NCBI RefSeq assembly: GCF_004765815.2
Contig: NZ_SBIS02000008.1
Location: forward strand, 459,897-523,896
Source: Halorussus salinus
GTDB lineage: Archaea > Halobacteriota > Halobacteria > Halobacteriales > Haladaptataceae
DNA length: 64,000 nucleotides
Reading direction: 5' to 3'
Part shown: positions 52,525 through 61,442 of the stretch, one piece after another
How positions within the stretch are numbered: position 1 is the stretch's first letter
Layout: every line of letters starts with the position of its first letter
The notes under the pieces: model-generated
Told to the model about the DNA's origin: nothing
What the model saw: the letters and a program-made list of their open reading frames with translations, nothing else
Databases searched by the model: none
Position numbers and translations under genes: made by a program

Positions 52525-52545
52525 TTTATTTTATACGTATATATT
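52525..52545 (-). promoter_or_regulatory. TATA-like tract of the Cys-pair membrane gene
   Basis: The minus strand reads TATACGTATAAAATAAA, centred about 25 bp before ATG 52512. It is one of the clearest promoters in the window. Confidence 0.6.
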
Positions 52546-52614
52546 TGTTGCTGAAGGAAGTGGACACGTTTCGGCGCACGTGTCGCTGTTACGACTCCCC
52601 GCCGAGCGCACGCG

Positions 52615-54255
52615 CTACGATTCTCCGCCGAGCGCGGAAATCTCCTGCCACGGAGACACGTCCTCGACCGCGCGCTGAAGTCGCAACGTCACCGCGCCGC
52701 CGTCGGTGTGATAGTCCTCGAACGCGAGTTCGCCGCCGAACTTGCTGACTATCCAGTGCGAGAGCCAGAGGCCGAGTCCGCTCCCGTGGTGGAGCGCGGT
52801 CTCCTCGCCCTCCGTGAGGACCTCGCGCTCGTCCTCGGGGATACCCGGCCCGTCGTCCAAGACGGTTATCTCGACCCACTCGCCGTCGTCGCCCGTCGCC
52901 GAGACCGCCACACGCACCGCGGGTTGGTCGTCGTCGTTGTGTTCGATGGCGTTCTCGACGACCTCGCTGATGGCGGCCTCCAAGGTCTTGTCGGCGTAGA
53001 CGCGCGCGCTCTCCGGGAGACACGTCGTAATCGTGGCCTCGGGGTACGACTGGCGGAACTCCTCGCAGGTGCGTCTCACGCAGTCGGTCACGTCGATCTG
53101 CTTTTTCTTCCGGTCGCCGCCGTCGAGGGTCTTGCCGACCTCGCGGGCCTTCTCGCTTATCTCGATGAGTTCGTTGGCTTTCTGTTCGATGACGCTGGCC
53201 TCGCGGGCGGCGGGCGGGAACTCCTCGCCGATGTTCTGGGCGCGACCCAACACGACGTTGAGGTCGTTGCGGAGGTTGTGGCGCAGGATGCGATTGAACA
53301 CCTGCAACCGCTGTTCGCGCCGGACGAGTTCCTTGCGCGTCTGCACCGAGTCGATGGCGTACGCGACGTTGTTGCCGAACTTCGAGAGGACGCGACGCTC
53401 GGTCTCGCCGAACGCGTGGCGCGCGTCCGACCAGACGCTCAGGACGCCGTAGGCCTGCTCCTCGTAGACGAGCGGAATCGCGGCGACGGCGTATCTCTCC
53501 GCCGTCGGGTCGGCGTTCAAATCGAAGCCCTCTTCGAGCGTCGCGGTGCGCTCGACCTGCACGGTCCGGGTTTCGACGGCCTCTCGAACGGGAATCCGGT
53601 CGCCCCCATCGCTGGTCGGTCCGTCTTCCGGGTCGAGGACCACCGCGTCGAGGTACCGCTGTTCGACGCCCGACGACACCTGCGGGCGGACCGCCATCGC
53701 GTCCTCGTCCACCTTCCCGACCCACGCGAGGACGTACGGGTCCGAATCGGCCAATCGGTCACAGACGGTCTCCTCGATGTCCTCGCGCGAGGAGGCCCGC
53801 AGGACCGCTTGGCTCACGTCCCAGATGAGGTCGTTGACGGCTATCTGGCGCTCGGCCAACTGCTCGGTCCGTCGCCGGGAGACGGCGTTGTCGATGCGGT
53901 TGGCCAGCACCGCGAACTGGTCTTTGCCCTCGCTCTTCCGGAGGTAGTCGGTGACGCCCGCGGAGATGGCCTCGCTGGCGATGCGCTCGTTTCCGCCGCC
54001 GGTCAGCAGGATGAAGGGGATGTCGGGGTAGTCCTCCCGAACCACGTCCAGAAACTCCAAGCCGTCCATCCCCGGCATCTCGTAGTCGCTGACGATGCAG
54101 TCGAACTCGTCGGCGTCGAGCAGGGCGAGCCCTTCGTCGGCGCTCTCCACCGTGTGAACGTCCATGTCGTAGTCGTCGGTGAGAACGCCAGCAGTCACTC
54201 TGGCGAAGAAGTCGTTGTCTTCGACGTGAAGGACACGGTGGCGCGCGTCTGCCAT
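52615..54255 (-). CDS. hybrid response regulator / GAF / histidine kinase
   Basis: This is a 546-aa cytoplasmic two-component sensor. A receiver domain is at 1-125 (RVLHVEDNDFFARV; phospho-acceptor Asp in CIVSDYEMPGMDG near 57; Thr and Lys in ILLTGG and YLRKSEG). A GAF domain lies at about 140-310 (AVAAIPLVYEEQAYGVLSVW). The H-box is RILRHNLRNDLNVVLGR near 325, and the HATPase at 420-530 has N-box EVVENAIEHN, G1 LDDGPGIPEDE and G2 GSGLGLWLSHW. There is no membrane segment, so it senses a soluble or intracellular signal, or works downstream of another kinase. It is transcribed alone from a TATA-like CATTTATTAGG (about 54287-54297). Confidence 0.92.
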   Translation of the reverse strand: MADARHRVLHVEDNDFFARVTAGVLTDDYDMDVHTVESADEGLALLDADEFDCIVSDYEMPGMDGLEFLDVVREDYPDIPFILLTGGGNERIASEAISAGVTDYLRKSEGKDQFAVLANRIDNAVSRRRTEQLAERQIAVNDLIWDVSQAVLRASSREDIEETVCDRLADSDPYVLAWVGKVDEDAMAVRPQVSSGVEQRYLDAVVLDPEDGPTSDGGDRIPVREAVETRTVQVERTATLEEGFDLNADPTAERYAVAAIPLVYEEQAYGVLSVWSDARHAFGETERRVLSKFGNNVAYAIDSVQTRKELVRREQRLQVFNRILRHNLRNDLNVVLGRAQNIGEEFPPAAREASVIEQKANELIEISEKAREVGKTLDGGDRKKKQIDVTDCVRRTCEEFRQSYPEATITTCLPESARVYADKTLEAAISEVVENAIEHNDDDQPAVRVAVSATGDDGEWVEITVLDDGPGIPEDEREVLTEGEETALHHGSGLGLWLSHWIVSKFGGELAFEDYHTDGGAVTLRLQRAVEDVSPWQEISALGGES

Positions 54256-54377
54256 TCTACGTCATGGCGGTTTCGCGGCTACCTAATAAATGGTTCCATT
54301 CTTTTAACTTTACTGATTCCAGTATCAAAATTGATGCCGCGCTATCAGTGTTGATTAAAACACGAAAATCGGGAGTT

Positions 54378-55094
54378 TCAACCGTCTTCTGGCGGTTTCG
54401 GGACGTTCCCGAACGAAGTGTCGGAATTACTGATAGGAGTTGCCCACGAGACGGCGTTTGCTACGACTTTCTGTATCTCGGGCTGTTTATATATCGGATA
54501 CGTCTCGTGACCCGGCCGGAAGTAGAAGACGCGGCCCGACCCGCGTCGGTAACAGCACCCGCTTCGGAACACCTCGCCGCCCTCGAACCAGCTGTTGAAG
54601 ACGAGGGTGTCCGGCGCGGGCACGTCGAATCGCTCGCCGTACATCTCGGCCTCGGGGACCTCGATGGACTCCGGGACGCCCTCGGCGATGGGGTGGCCGG
54701 GTTCGACCAACCAGAGCCGTTCCTTCTCGCCCTCGTTGCGCCACTTCAGGTCGCAGGTCGTCCCCATCAGGCGCTTGAAAATCTTCGAGAAGTGCCCCGA
54801 GTGCAGGACCAGCAGGCCCATCCCCGAGAGGACTCGCTCGTGGACGCGCTCCACGATTTCGTCTTCCACTTCGTCGTGGGCCTCGTGTCCCCACCACGTC
54901 AGCACGTCGGTGTCGTCTAACACCTCCTCGGTGAGTCCGTGTTCGGGTTCGTCTAAAGTGGCGGTTCGCGTCTCGAACCCCTCGTCTTCGAGGAAGTCGG
55001 CGATGGTCGCGTGGATGCCCTCGGGGTAGACCTCGCGGGCCTCCTCGTCGTTTCGCTCGTGGCGGTACTCGTTCCAGACTGTAACTGTGGTCAC
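54378..55094 (-). CDS. ThuA-domain (trehalose-utilisation-like) protein
   Basis: This 238-aa protein has the ThuA class-I-amidotransferase-like fold: [17 protein letters not shown] at the start, [31 protein letters not shown], and near the end [16 protein letters not shown]. ThuA-like proteins act in sugar (trehalose, ketotrehalose) breakdown in bacteria; the role here is not proven. The start is GTG 55094, three bases after the stop of the MBL-fold gene, so the two are co-transcribed. A possible lactone/sugar link with the MBL hydrolase is inference. Confidence 0.85.
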   Translation of the reverse strand: MTTVTVWNEYRHERNDEEAREVYPEGIHATIADFLEDEGFETRTATLDEPEHGLTEEVLDDTDVLTWWGHEAHDEVEDEIVERVHERVLSGMGLLVLHSGHFSKIFKRLMGTTCDLKWRNEGEKERLWLVEPGHPIAEGVPESIEVPEAEMYGERFDVPAPDTLVFNSWFEGGEVFRSGCCYRRGSGRVFYFRPGHETYPIYKQPEIQKVVANAVSWATPISNSDTSFGNVPKPPEDG

Positions 55095-55097
55095 GTG

Positions 55098-56249
55098 TTA
55101 CTCCTCCGTAGTCGCGTCCGCAGTCGCCGTGTCGTCGGTTGCCGTATCGTCGGCCGCCGCGTCGCCGGTCGTTCCGTACTCGAACATCGCGTCTACGTCC
55201 GGGTCGGATTCCACGAGTTCGTACCCGACGCTCCCGTCTCCGACGGTCTCGTCTTCGATAGCCTCGCCCTCCTCGCCGCCGGTCGGCGTCACGACGCCGT
55301 GACGTTCGAGGTGGTCCAAGTGCGCCCACGCCTCGCCGGGGCCGTGCATGATGTGGATGTTCGAAAGCTCGCCGAAGAGGTCGGCGCTGACGGTCCACGC
55401 GTCGGGGGCGTCGCGTTCGCGCAGAACCTCTAGCACGCGCTCGGTGCGCTCGCGGTGGTGGACCGCGATGTCGCGCGCCCGCCCCGCGGGGTCGTCGATG
55501 GGGTCGCGGTGGCCCGGCCACGCCCGGTCGTAGTCGGCCTCGATGATTCGCCCGAGCGAGGAGAGATACGTCCCGAGCGGGTCCTCGACGCGGGGGTCCG
55601 CGCCACCCACGTTCGGGGTGTACTTCGGCAGGAGCGCGTCGCCCGCGAGGAGGTGGCGCTCGCCGTCGGTCCCCCGACTCCCGGTCTCCTCGTCGGCCCT
55701 CCCGTCGTCCGTTACCCCACCGTCGGCGTCGAACGCGAACCCGGAGAGTCCGGCGCTGTGGCCCGGCAGGTGGACCGCGCGCAACTCGACGCCGCCGCAG
55801 TCGAACGTCGCGCCGTCGGCGAACGTCTCGACACTCGGCGACGTGCCCTGAATCTGGTCGTGGAGGTCCAAAAAGTCTAGTAGCTCGGTCCGCTTCTCGT
55901 CGGGCACGCCCCACCGCTCGAAGAGGTCGCGCTCCTCGATTTCGACCTTGTGGTTCGCCCCGTCGCCCGCCACCATCGGCGCGTCGGCCTCGTGGACGAA
56001 CACCGTCGCGTCGCTCTCGGCCTGTATCTCGCCCGCGAGTCCGGCGTGGTCGTGGTGCCAGTGGGTCAGCAAGATTCGGTCCACGTCGGCGAACGACACG
56101 CCGTACTCCGCGAGTCCGGCCCGCAACTGCTCGCGGCCCTCCTCGGTGGCGACGCCGGTATCGACCAGCGTGGTCGGGCCGTCGCCGTCGAACAGGTAGG
56201 CGTCGTTCTGCCCCTCGAAGACGGTGTTCCCCAGTTGGATTCGTTTCAC
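55098..56249 (-). CDS. MBL-fold metallo-hydrolase
   Basis: This 383-aa metallo-beta-lactamase-fold hydrolase has the HWHHDH metal motif (LLTHWHHDHAGL, near 62-73), a later His in HLPGHSAGLSG, Asp in LLAGDALLPKY, and WPGHRDP near 245. A C-terminal helical domain (about 255-330: HIMHGPGEAWAHLDHLERHG) resembles the LACTB2-type winged helix. The last 30 residues are Ala/Thr/Asp low complexity. The start is GTG 56249 (KRIQLGNTVFEGQNDAY follows). It is the first gene of the pair with the ThuA-like gene. A likely acyl or lactone substrate cannot be specified. Confidence 0.88.
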   Translation of the reverse strand: MKRIQLGNTVFEGQNDAYLFDGDGPTTLVDTGVATEEGREQLRAGLAEYGVSFADVDRILLTHWHHDHAGLAGEIQAESDATVFVHEADAPMVAGDGANHKVEIEERDLFERWGVPDEKRTELLDFLDLHDQIQGTSPSVETFADGATFDCGGVELRAVHLPGHSAGLSGFAFDADGGVTDDGRADEETGSRGTDGERHLLAGDALLPKYTPNVGGADPRVEDPLGTYLSSLGRIIEADYDRAWPGHRDPIDDPAGRARDIAVHHRERTERVLEVLRERDAPDAWTVSADLFGELSNIHIMHGPGEAWAHLDHLERHGVVTPTGGEEGEAIEDETVGDGSVGYELVESDPDVDAMFEYGTTGDAAADDTATDDTATADATTEE

Positions 56250-56394
56250 GGTCGTACTCGGCCCGTCCCGGATAAGTCGTTTTCTCTCCCGGAACAGTCG
56301 CGGACTCCTCCCGTCGAGAGGAGTTTAATTACTCTCGTAGTAAAAATTCATCCGGAACGTTTATGATAGATACGAGTCGCCCTTCGAGTACCCG

Positions 56395-56646
56395 ATGAGC
56401 GAACGACTCCAGCGACGGGAGCAGGACGAAGACCCAATCAATTGGACCCGAACCGACGACGGCGTGGAAATCTACGACGAGACGAACCCCGACGCGTGGG
56501 TGCGCATGGAGTTCGTCAGCGGCATCGCCCCGGAGAAACGCCTCTACGGCGTCTGCGACGACTGCGGACTGGTGACTGCACAGCGCGCGTTGCCCTCGGC
56601 GAGCATGGCTTGCGGGAACTGTGGTGCGGAATTCGGGGATGGGTAG
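56395..56646 (+). CDS. small Zn-ribbon protein
   Basis: This 83-aa acidic haloarchaeal protein has two Cys pairs: CDDC (about 54-57) and CGNC (about 73-76), separated by 15 residues, a one-Zn ribbon. The N-terminal half is charged (RLQRREQDEDPINWTR). A TATA-like GTTTATGA (56359-56366) lies about 32 bp before the ATG. The function is unknown; such micro-proteins are abundant in haloarchaea. Confidence 0.85.
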   Translation: MSERLQRREQDEDPINWTRTDDGVEIYDETNPDAWVRMEFVSGIAPEKRLYGVCDDCGLVTAQRALPSASMACGNCGAEFGDG

Positions 56647-56733
56647 AGCGAGGAGGATTCGGGTATCAGGTCTCCTCGGCTTTCTTGTTCGGATGCTTAG
56701 TGAGTCCCAAAAATTCTATGTTCAGTTTTTCAG

Positions 56734-56943
56734 TCAGGCAGACCCAACGTGCCCACAGTTTGGACACTTGAGTTTCACTTTATCTCCGCGGATTAGCCTA
56801 CTCTTTTTCTTTGCGTTACCCGACCTTTTCAGACACTCGTCGTGAATGGCGGCACCACAACTACTGCATTCTTGGGCGTTTTTTGGCTTTGCGTCTCCTC
56901 CACACACCGCACAATACTTGGAATCGGAACTGAACAGTCCCAT
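56734..56943 (-). CDS. small basic Zn-finger protein in atypical DNA
   Basis: This 69-aa protein has CAVC, CSSC and CPNC pairs plus His38 and a further Cys (AIHDECLK), like a PHD/RING-type two-Zn fold. It is basic (KKKSRLIRGDKVKLKCP), unlike most proteins here, and its DNA is far less GC-rich than its neighbours. ATG 56943 is used; a GTG 15 bp upstream is also in frame. The composition suggests recent transfer, possibly from a virus or mobile element. Confidence 0.72.
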   Translation of the reverse strand: MGLFSSDSKYCAVCGGDAKPKNAQECSSCGAAIHDECLKRSGNAKKKSRLIRGDKVKLKCPNCGHVGSA

Positions 56944-57375
56944 GTTGAACCCCGCCACACACTGACACGCTAGACAATTGTCACGTTACCGATTGAGCAT
57001 TTTCCCACCTTTTGCATCAACCACTTCAGTATTTCCCCGAGGTATTTTCTCGAACTTGACTAGCTTTATTCACGATTTGTATGATATTGGCATCTGTTCT
57101 CGTATTGTCTTTCATATCTGTCCATTATTATTTAATATTATGTATAATAATTTCCCGGTATCCGGCACCTCAGCGGCCTTTTCCGACGGAACAGTACCCT
57201 GTTGTTCGGTCGTCGCTACCAGTTACTCGAACGGGCTTTTCGGGACGGTCACGTTGTTCAGAGTCATTTTGATACAGAACCCGGCCGCTCAATCTATTAT
57301 TTTCCTCTCGATGTTCTCGTCGGTTGCTTCGACTAGTAAGCTAAAACTACAATTTCTCAATCACTCTAACTTCCG
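56944..57375. other. AT-rich gene-free island
   Basis: These 432 bp are clearly AT-rich (for example TTATTATTTAATATTATG near 57125). Open frames on both strands are short or hydrophobic shadows with no family match. Together with the atypical Zn-finger gene it forms an AT-rich patch of about 0.7 kb in GC-rich DNA. Confidence 0.6.
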
Positions 57376-57879
57376 TTACAGCAACTTATCGACGAACGAC
57401 TCGAACTCGGCCCCTTCCGAAACCGACTCCAACTCGTCCAGTGCATCCGAATCCTCGTCGCGGTTCTCCTCCAGCAGGTCCACTACCTCGCTGTCGGCGT
57501 CGATGGCGTCTGCGATTTCCAGCAGACCCTCGTAGGCGGTCAGTTCCAAGCGTTCGGCTTTCCGGCCGAGGTGGTTGTAGAGGGCGTTCTGGACCGCTAC
57601 GTCGTTGCCCTCCGAATCTATCTCGCGCTTCTCCTCCCGTAGCGCGTCGAAGGTCGGCACCGTGCGCTCGTGAGCGTCGATGTCGAGGAGACCGAAGACT
57701 CGTTCGAGGCGTTCGACGTGTTGTGCGGTCTCGTCGCGGTGGTCGGCGAAGCCGTCCACGAGGTCCGAGTCGGTCGCGCTGGTCTGGAGTTCGTCCAGCA
57801 GGTCCCGAAGTCGGCGCTCGCCGTAGTAGATGCCGCGGAGTTCGTACTCGAATAGCTCCTCGGGCGTGTCGAGGGTCAT
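57376..57879 (-). CDS. ferritin-like DUF892/YciE-type protein
   Basis: This 167-aa all-helical protein is of the DUF892 kind: ELFEYELRGIYYGERRLRDL at the start, HRDETAQHVERLERVFGLLD in the second helix, then NHLGRKAERLELTAYEGLLE, matching the four-helix ferritin-like layout with Glu and His at metal-ligand-like places. Bacterial YciE/YciF proteins are stress-linked; the haloarchaeal function is unknown. ATG 57879 is preceded by a TATA-like GGATAAG (minus strand, near 57907). Confidence 0.82.
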   Translation of the reverse strand: MTLDTPEELFEYELRGIYYGERRLRDLLDELQTSATDSDLVDGFADHRDETAQHVERLERVFGLLDIDAHERTVPTFDALREEKREIDSEGNDVAVQNALYNHLGRKAERLELTAYEGLLEIADAIDADSEVVDLLEENRDEDSDALDELESVSEGAEFESFVDKLL

Positions 57880-58025
57880 GGCGCACGACTAGCCCGCTCA
57901 CGGTCTTATCCCTTGTTGCAGATTTCGCGCGGCTCTCCTCGGTCCGTCGAGTCTCCCTTCACTTCGGTCTCACTCCACTCGATTCCGACACCACTGTTTT
58001 GGGGACCGGCGTCGTGAGGAGTTTC

Positions 58026-58196
58026 ATGGCCGACTCGAAGTTGGCGACCGCGCTGAAGGCCGGGGCCGCCGTGGTCGGGGTGTTCGTCGCGCTCGTCGTG
58101 GTCCTCCCGCTCGTGCCGTTGCTCCTCGAACTCGTGGTGGGCGTCTTCCGGGCGTTCTTCGACGCCATCGTGCCCGGCGGGAAGACCTACGAGTAG
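58026..58196 (+). CDS. small single-pass membrane protein
   Basis: This 56-aa peptide starts MADSKLATALKAGAAVVGVF, has one hydrophobic helix (about 14-46, perhaps two) and ends PGGKTYE. The start fits haloarchaeal initiation (MADSK). It lies 52 bp before the S9 peptidase gene on the same strand. No family is recognised; it may be only a micro-membrane protein, and no strong TATA box was seen. Confidence 0.65.
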   Translation: MADSKLATALKAGAAVVGVFVALVVVLPLVPLLLELVVGVFRAFFDAIVPGGKTYE

Positions 58197-58247
58197 CGAT
58201 TTTCCGGTGCCCACACGCTCAAGGCGGCGGCGCGCCACGCTTTCGGC

Positions 58248-60407
58248 ATGCCAGACTCATTGGAACTCGAAGACTTCTACGACCTGACGCTCGTGACCGA
58301 CCTCGCGGTCTCGCCCGACGCCGAGGAGGTCGCGTTCGTCGCCGACGAGTTCGACCGGCAGGAGGACGAGCGTCGAACCTCCCTCTTCGTCGCGCCGACC
58401 GACGGCTCGCGCGAGCCACATCGTCTCTCGCGGGCGTCCGACGCGAGCGCGCCAGCGTGGAGTCCCGACGGCTCGAAGCTCGCCTTCGCGGCGGCGCGGG
58501 ACACCGACGCCGAAATCGCCGTGACGCGTTCCGGAGACGACGCGGCGGACACGGACGACGCGACGGACGCGGACGACGCCGAGGAGGGAGCGACCGACGA
58601 CGAGCCGAAGCCCCAAATCTGGGCATTCGACCTCGAACGGGGCGGCGACGCGCGCCAACTCACCGACTTCGAGGAGGGCGTGCGCGGCTTCGACTGGGGA
58701 CCGGAGGGCGACCGACTCGTGGTCGCGGCCCGCGACCCGACCGACGACCAGCGCGAGTACTTGGCGGCCCGGCGCGACGAGGACGGCCCTATCGAGACCG
58801 AGCGACTCCAGCACAAGTTCGACGGACAGGGGTGGCTGGACGACGTGACGACTTACCTCTTCGTCGTGGACTACGAGACCCGCGAGGCGACTCGCCTCGA
58901 CGACGCCTACAGCGGCGGCGGCGCGCGCGAACCGGCCACCGGCTTGAGTCCCGCGTGGTCGCCCGGCGTCTCCGGTCGCTCCGCTGACGGAGACGCGTCC
59001 GACTCGTCCGGCGACGGTCGCATCGCGTTCCTCTCGAACCGGACCGACCGCCCCGACGACAACTACGTGATGGACCTCTACACCATCGCGCCCGACGGGA
59101 GCGACTGCCGGAAAGTCACCGATTCAGACCTAACCGCGAGTCGGCCGCGCTGGCATCCCGACGGCGACCGCCTCGCGTTCGTCGGCGGCGACCCCGAGAA
59201 CGCGTATCGGCCCTCGGAGGTGTACGTGGCGGATGTTTCGGACGATTCGTCCGACTACGACTCGTGGTCGAGCGACCTCGACCGGACCGTCGCGCGCTAC
59301 GGCGAACTCGGGTGGCACGGTGACGACTGCTACGCCGCGGTCGGCGACGAGGGCCTGACCCGACTCGTCCGATTCTCCGAGGGCGGTGCAGGCGAGGCGG
59401 GCGCGACCCGAGCGGCCGTCCCGGAGCGAACCTTCGAGGAGCAGGGCCGCGACCGAACTATCGAAGGATTCGACCTCCGAGGAGACCGGGCGGTCGTCCT
59501 CCTCTCGGACCCCGAGGAGGGCACGGACCTCCACGCGCTCGACGCCGGGGACCTCGCTTCCGAGTCGGGCGATGCGACCGAACTCACTCGCCTCACCGCG
59601 CTCAACGACGACCTCCTCGCGGACCGCCACACGCCCGAGTGTCGCCGCGTCACGTTCGAGTCCGAGGGCGAGGAAATCGAGGCGCTGGCGTACCTCCCCG
59701 ACGAGTTCGACCCCGAGGACCCCGACCCGCGACCGGTCGTCGCCTCGATTCACGGGGGTCCGGTCTCCTACGACGCGCCGACGTTCTCCTTCGAGTTCGC
59801 CCACTTCACCGGGCAGGGGTACGTCGTCCTCCGGACGAACTACCGGGGGAGTTCGTCGTACGGCCGCGAGTTCAGCGAGCAGATTCGCGGCGAGTGGGGA
59901 CCGCGCGAGACCGCCGACGTGCTGGCTGGCGTCGAGGAGCTAGTCGCCCGCGGGTGGGCCGACCCCGAGCGCCTGTTCGCCACCGGCTTCTCCTACGGCG
60001 GCATCACGACGGGCTACCTCGTCGCGGAATCGGACCGGTTCGCGGCCGCGGCGGCCGAACACGGCGTCTACGACTTCCGGTCGGCGTTCGGCACCGACGA
60101 CAGTCACGTCTGGTGGGAGAACGACTTCGGCCTGCCGTGGGAGAACGAGGAGGGCTACGACGCCGCGTCGAGCATCCGCGACGTGGGGAACGTCGAGACG
60201 CCCCTGCTGGTCACGGCTGGCGGCGAGGACTGGCGGTGTCCGCCCTCCCAGAGCGAACAGCTCTACGTCAGCGTCAAGAAGCAGGGCGTGCCCGCCAGAC
60301 TGGTCGTCTACCCCGACGAACACCACAACATCGGCGACCCCGACCGCGCCGTCCACCGGTTGCAAGAACTGACCGACTGGTTCGAGCGCCACGACCCCGA
60401 CGCGTAG
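58248..60407 (+). CDS. S9 family peptidase (acylaminoacyl/prolyl-oligopeptidase type)
   Basis: This 719-aa cytoplasmic serine peptidase has an N-terminal seven-bladed beta-propeller (about 1-430; repeats such as APAWSPDGSKLAFAAARD and RPRWHPDGDRLAFVGGD). The C-terminal alpha/beta hydrolase (about 470-719) has nucleophile Ser582 in GFSYGG, Asp661 in GGEDWRCPP, and His692 or His693 in PDEHHNI. The oxyanion part is ASIHGGPVSYDAP. It trims small peptides. An acidic insert (DDAADTDDATDADDAEEG, about 100-117) sits in the propeller. The length is normal for the family. It stands alone. Confidence 0.92.
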   Translation: MPDSLELEDFYDLTLVTDLAVSPDAEEVAFVADEFDRQEDERRTSLFVAPTDGSREPHRLSRASDASAPAWSPDGSKLAFAAARDTDAEIAVTRSGDDAADTDDATDADDAEEGATDDEPKPQIWAFDLERGGDARQLTDFEEGVRGFDWGPEGDRLVVAARDPTDDQREYLAARRDEDGPIETERLQHKFDGQGWLDDVTTYLFVVDYETREATRLDDAYSGGGAREPATGLSPAWSPGVSGRSADGDASDSSGDGRIAFLSNRTDRPDDNYVMDLYTIAPDGSDCRKVTDSDLTASRPRWHPDGDRLAFVGGDPENAYRPSEVYVADVSDDSSDYDSWSSDLDRTVARYGELGWHGDDCYAAVGDEGLTRLVRFSEGGAGEAGATRAAVPERTFEEQGRDRTIEGFDLRGDRAVVLLSDPEEGTDLHALDAGDLASESGDATELTRLTALNDDLLADRHTPECRRVTFESEGEEIEALAYLPDEFDPEDPDPRPVVASIHGGPVSYDAPTFSFEFAHFTGQGYVVLRTNYRGSSSYGREFSEQIRGEWGPRETADVLAGVEELVARGWADPERLFATGFSYGGITTGYLVAESDRFAAAAAEHGVYDFRSAFGTDDSHVWWENDFGLPWENEEGYDAASSIRDVGNVETPLLVTAGGEDWRCPPSQSEQLYVSVKKQGVPARLVVYPDEHHNIGDPDRAVHRLQELTDWFERHDPDA

Positions 60408-60491
60408 AGCGGCGACTCCTCGTCGGTATCGTTGCGCCCTCCTGTTCGGAGAAGTCGAAGCGGGAGAACGAGGAGGCCCGTCGGAGGTCGG

Positions 60492-60848
60492 TCAGGCCGA
60501 CTGGGCCGCGGACGCCGACGAGTCCCCACCGGCGTCGGGTTCGTAGACCACGTGGTCGCCGTTCGCGCGGACTTCGACCCGACAGCCGTTGAGTCCGAAG
60601 ACGACGTGGCCCGTGGGTCCCGTCGCGCCGCCGTCGCGGTTCTCGAAGAGGCGATTCAGCGCGTCCGGGTCCACCACGTCGTAGAGGACGCACTCGTCGG
60701 CGAGGCGGTCGCAGTCGGTCACTTCGGTCACGGCCTCCACGATGGCCGTGCTAACGTCTAAGTCGTTCGATACTATCTGGTACGCCGCGCGCCCGTCCCG
60801 GTCGAGCGACGGCGCACGTTTCGTGAGGTCTCCTGTATCCCGGTTCAT
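60492..60848 (-). CDS. HalOD1-domain protein
   Basis: This 118-aa protein carries a haloarchaeal output domain (HalOD1): AYQIVSNDLDVSTAIVEAVT, then DPDALNRLFENRDG and VVFGLNGCRVEVRANGDHVV. HalOD1 is predicted to act as an output or ligand-binding module in haloarchaeal signalling; here it stands alone with a short basic N-terminus and an Ala/Ser tail. ATG 60848 is used; the upstream in-frame codon is TTG. The 199 bp upstream are AT-richer (AAAAATATAATATTTCC near 61000) and hold promoters or terminators only. Confidence 0.82.
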   Translation of the reverse strand: MNRDTGDLTKRAPSLDRDGRAAYQIVSNDLDVSTAIVEAVTEVTDCDRLADECVLYDVVDPDALNRLFENRDGGATGPTGHVVFGLNGCRVEVRANGDHVVYEPDAGGDSSASAAQSA

Positions 60849-61047
60849 GCGTGAAGTAGGGTGCCACCGACTCCCAATATCGGCGTATCGGTTCAAATGG
60901 CCAATAGTACAAAAAATCCCCGGTTCCGGCGGGGAAATCTACCGAGTCGTCGCACCTGATTATCCGTCGGTTCGAATCTGTTTTTCCTCTCTGCGGACGA
61001 AAAATATAATATTTCCACGATATACCGCCGAATCGTCGCTTCGTCGC

Positions 61048-61440
61048 CTACTCTTTGGTCAGAATCATCGGTTCGTCGTTCGCGCCGTCAGTTTCGTCCG
61101 CGTCGCCAGTTTCGTCTGCGTCGCCTGTCGTCTCCGTCGAGTCGCCGCCGACGCTCGCGGCGAACTGGTCGGCGTGGAGCGCCTTCAGGCGCGCGAGTTC
61201 GTCCGCCGAGAGGGCCATCCGGTCGGCGAACTCGTCCCAGACGTGACTCCGGACCGCGAGGTAGTACGCCGTCGCGTCCTGCGCGACCAGCGGGTCGCGG
61301 TGGAACTGCGTCCGGTACTCGTAGACGAGTCCGTCCACGCCGACGCCCTCCAAGTCGCGGACCGCTCGCTGGTGGCGCGCGAGGAGTTCCCGGTCGGTCT
61401 CGTCCTCGATTGCGGGGAACGCCCCGAGTGGCTCGGGCAT
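61048..61440 (-). CDS. conserved small protein downstream of galactonate dehydratase
   Basis: This is a 130-aa, mostly helical, acidic protein that I do not recognise. It reads AIEDETDRELLARHQRAVRD, VYEYRTQFHRDPLVAQDATAYY, and ALSADELARLKALHADQF, then a repeat tail (DADETGDADETDGAND). It starts 2 bp after the stop of the dehydratase gene, so it is co-transcribed. The context suggests a sugar-acid pathway helper or regulator. Confidence 0.75.
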   Translation of the reverse strand: MPEPLGAFPAIEDETDRELLARHQRAVRDLEGVGVDGLVYEYRTQFHRDPLVAQDATAYYLAVRSHVWDEFADRMALSADELARLKALHADQFAASVGGDSTETTGDADETGDADETDGANDEPMILTKE

Positions 61441-61442
61441 CC

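Noticed and set aside
56978..57535. Plus-strand hydrophobic frame in the AT-rich patch
   Set aside because: No good start, no family match, and it overlaps the end of the ferritin-like gene; AT-rich DNA yields hydrophobic shadows.
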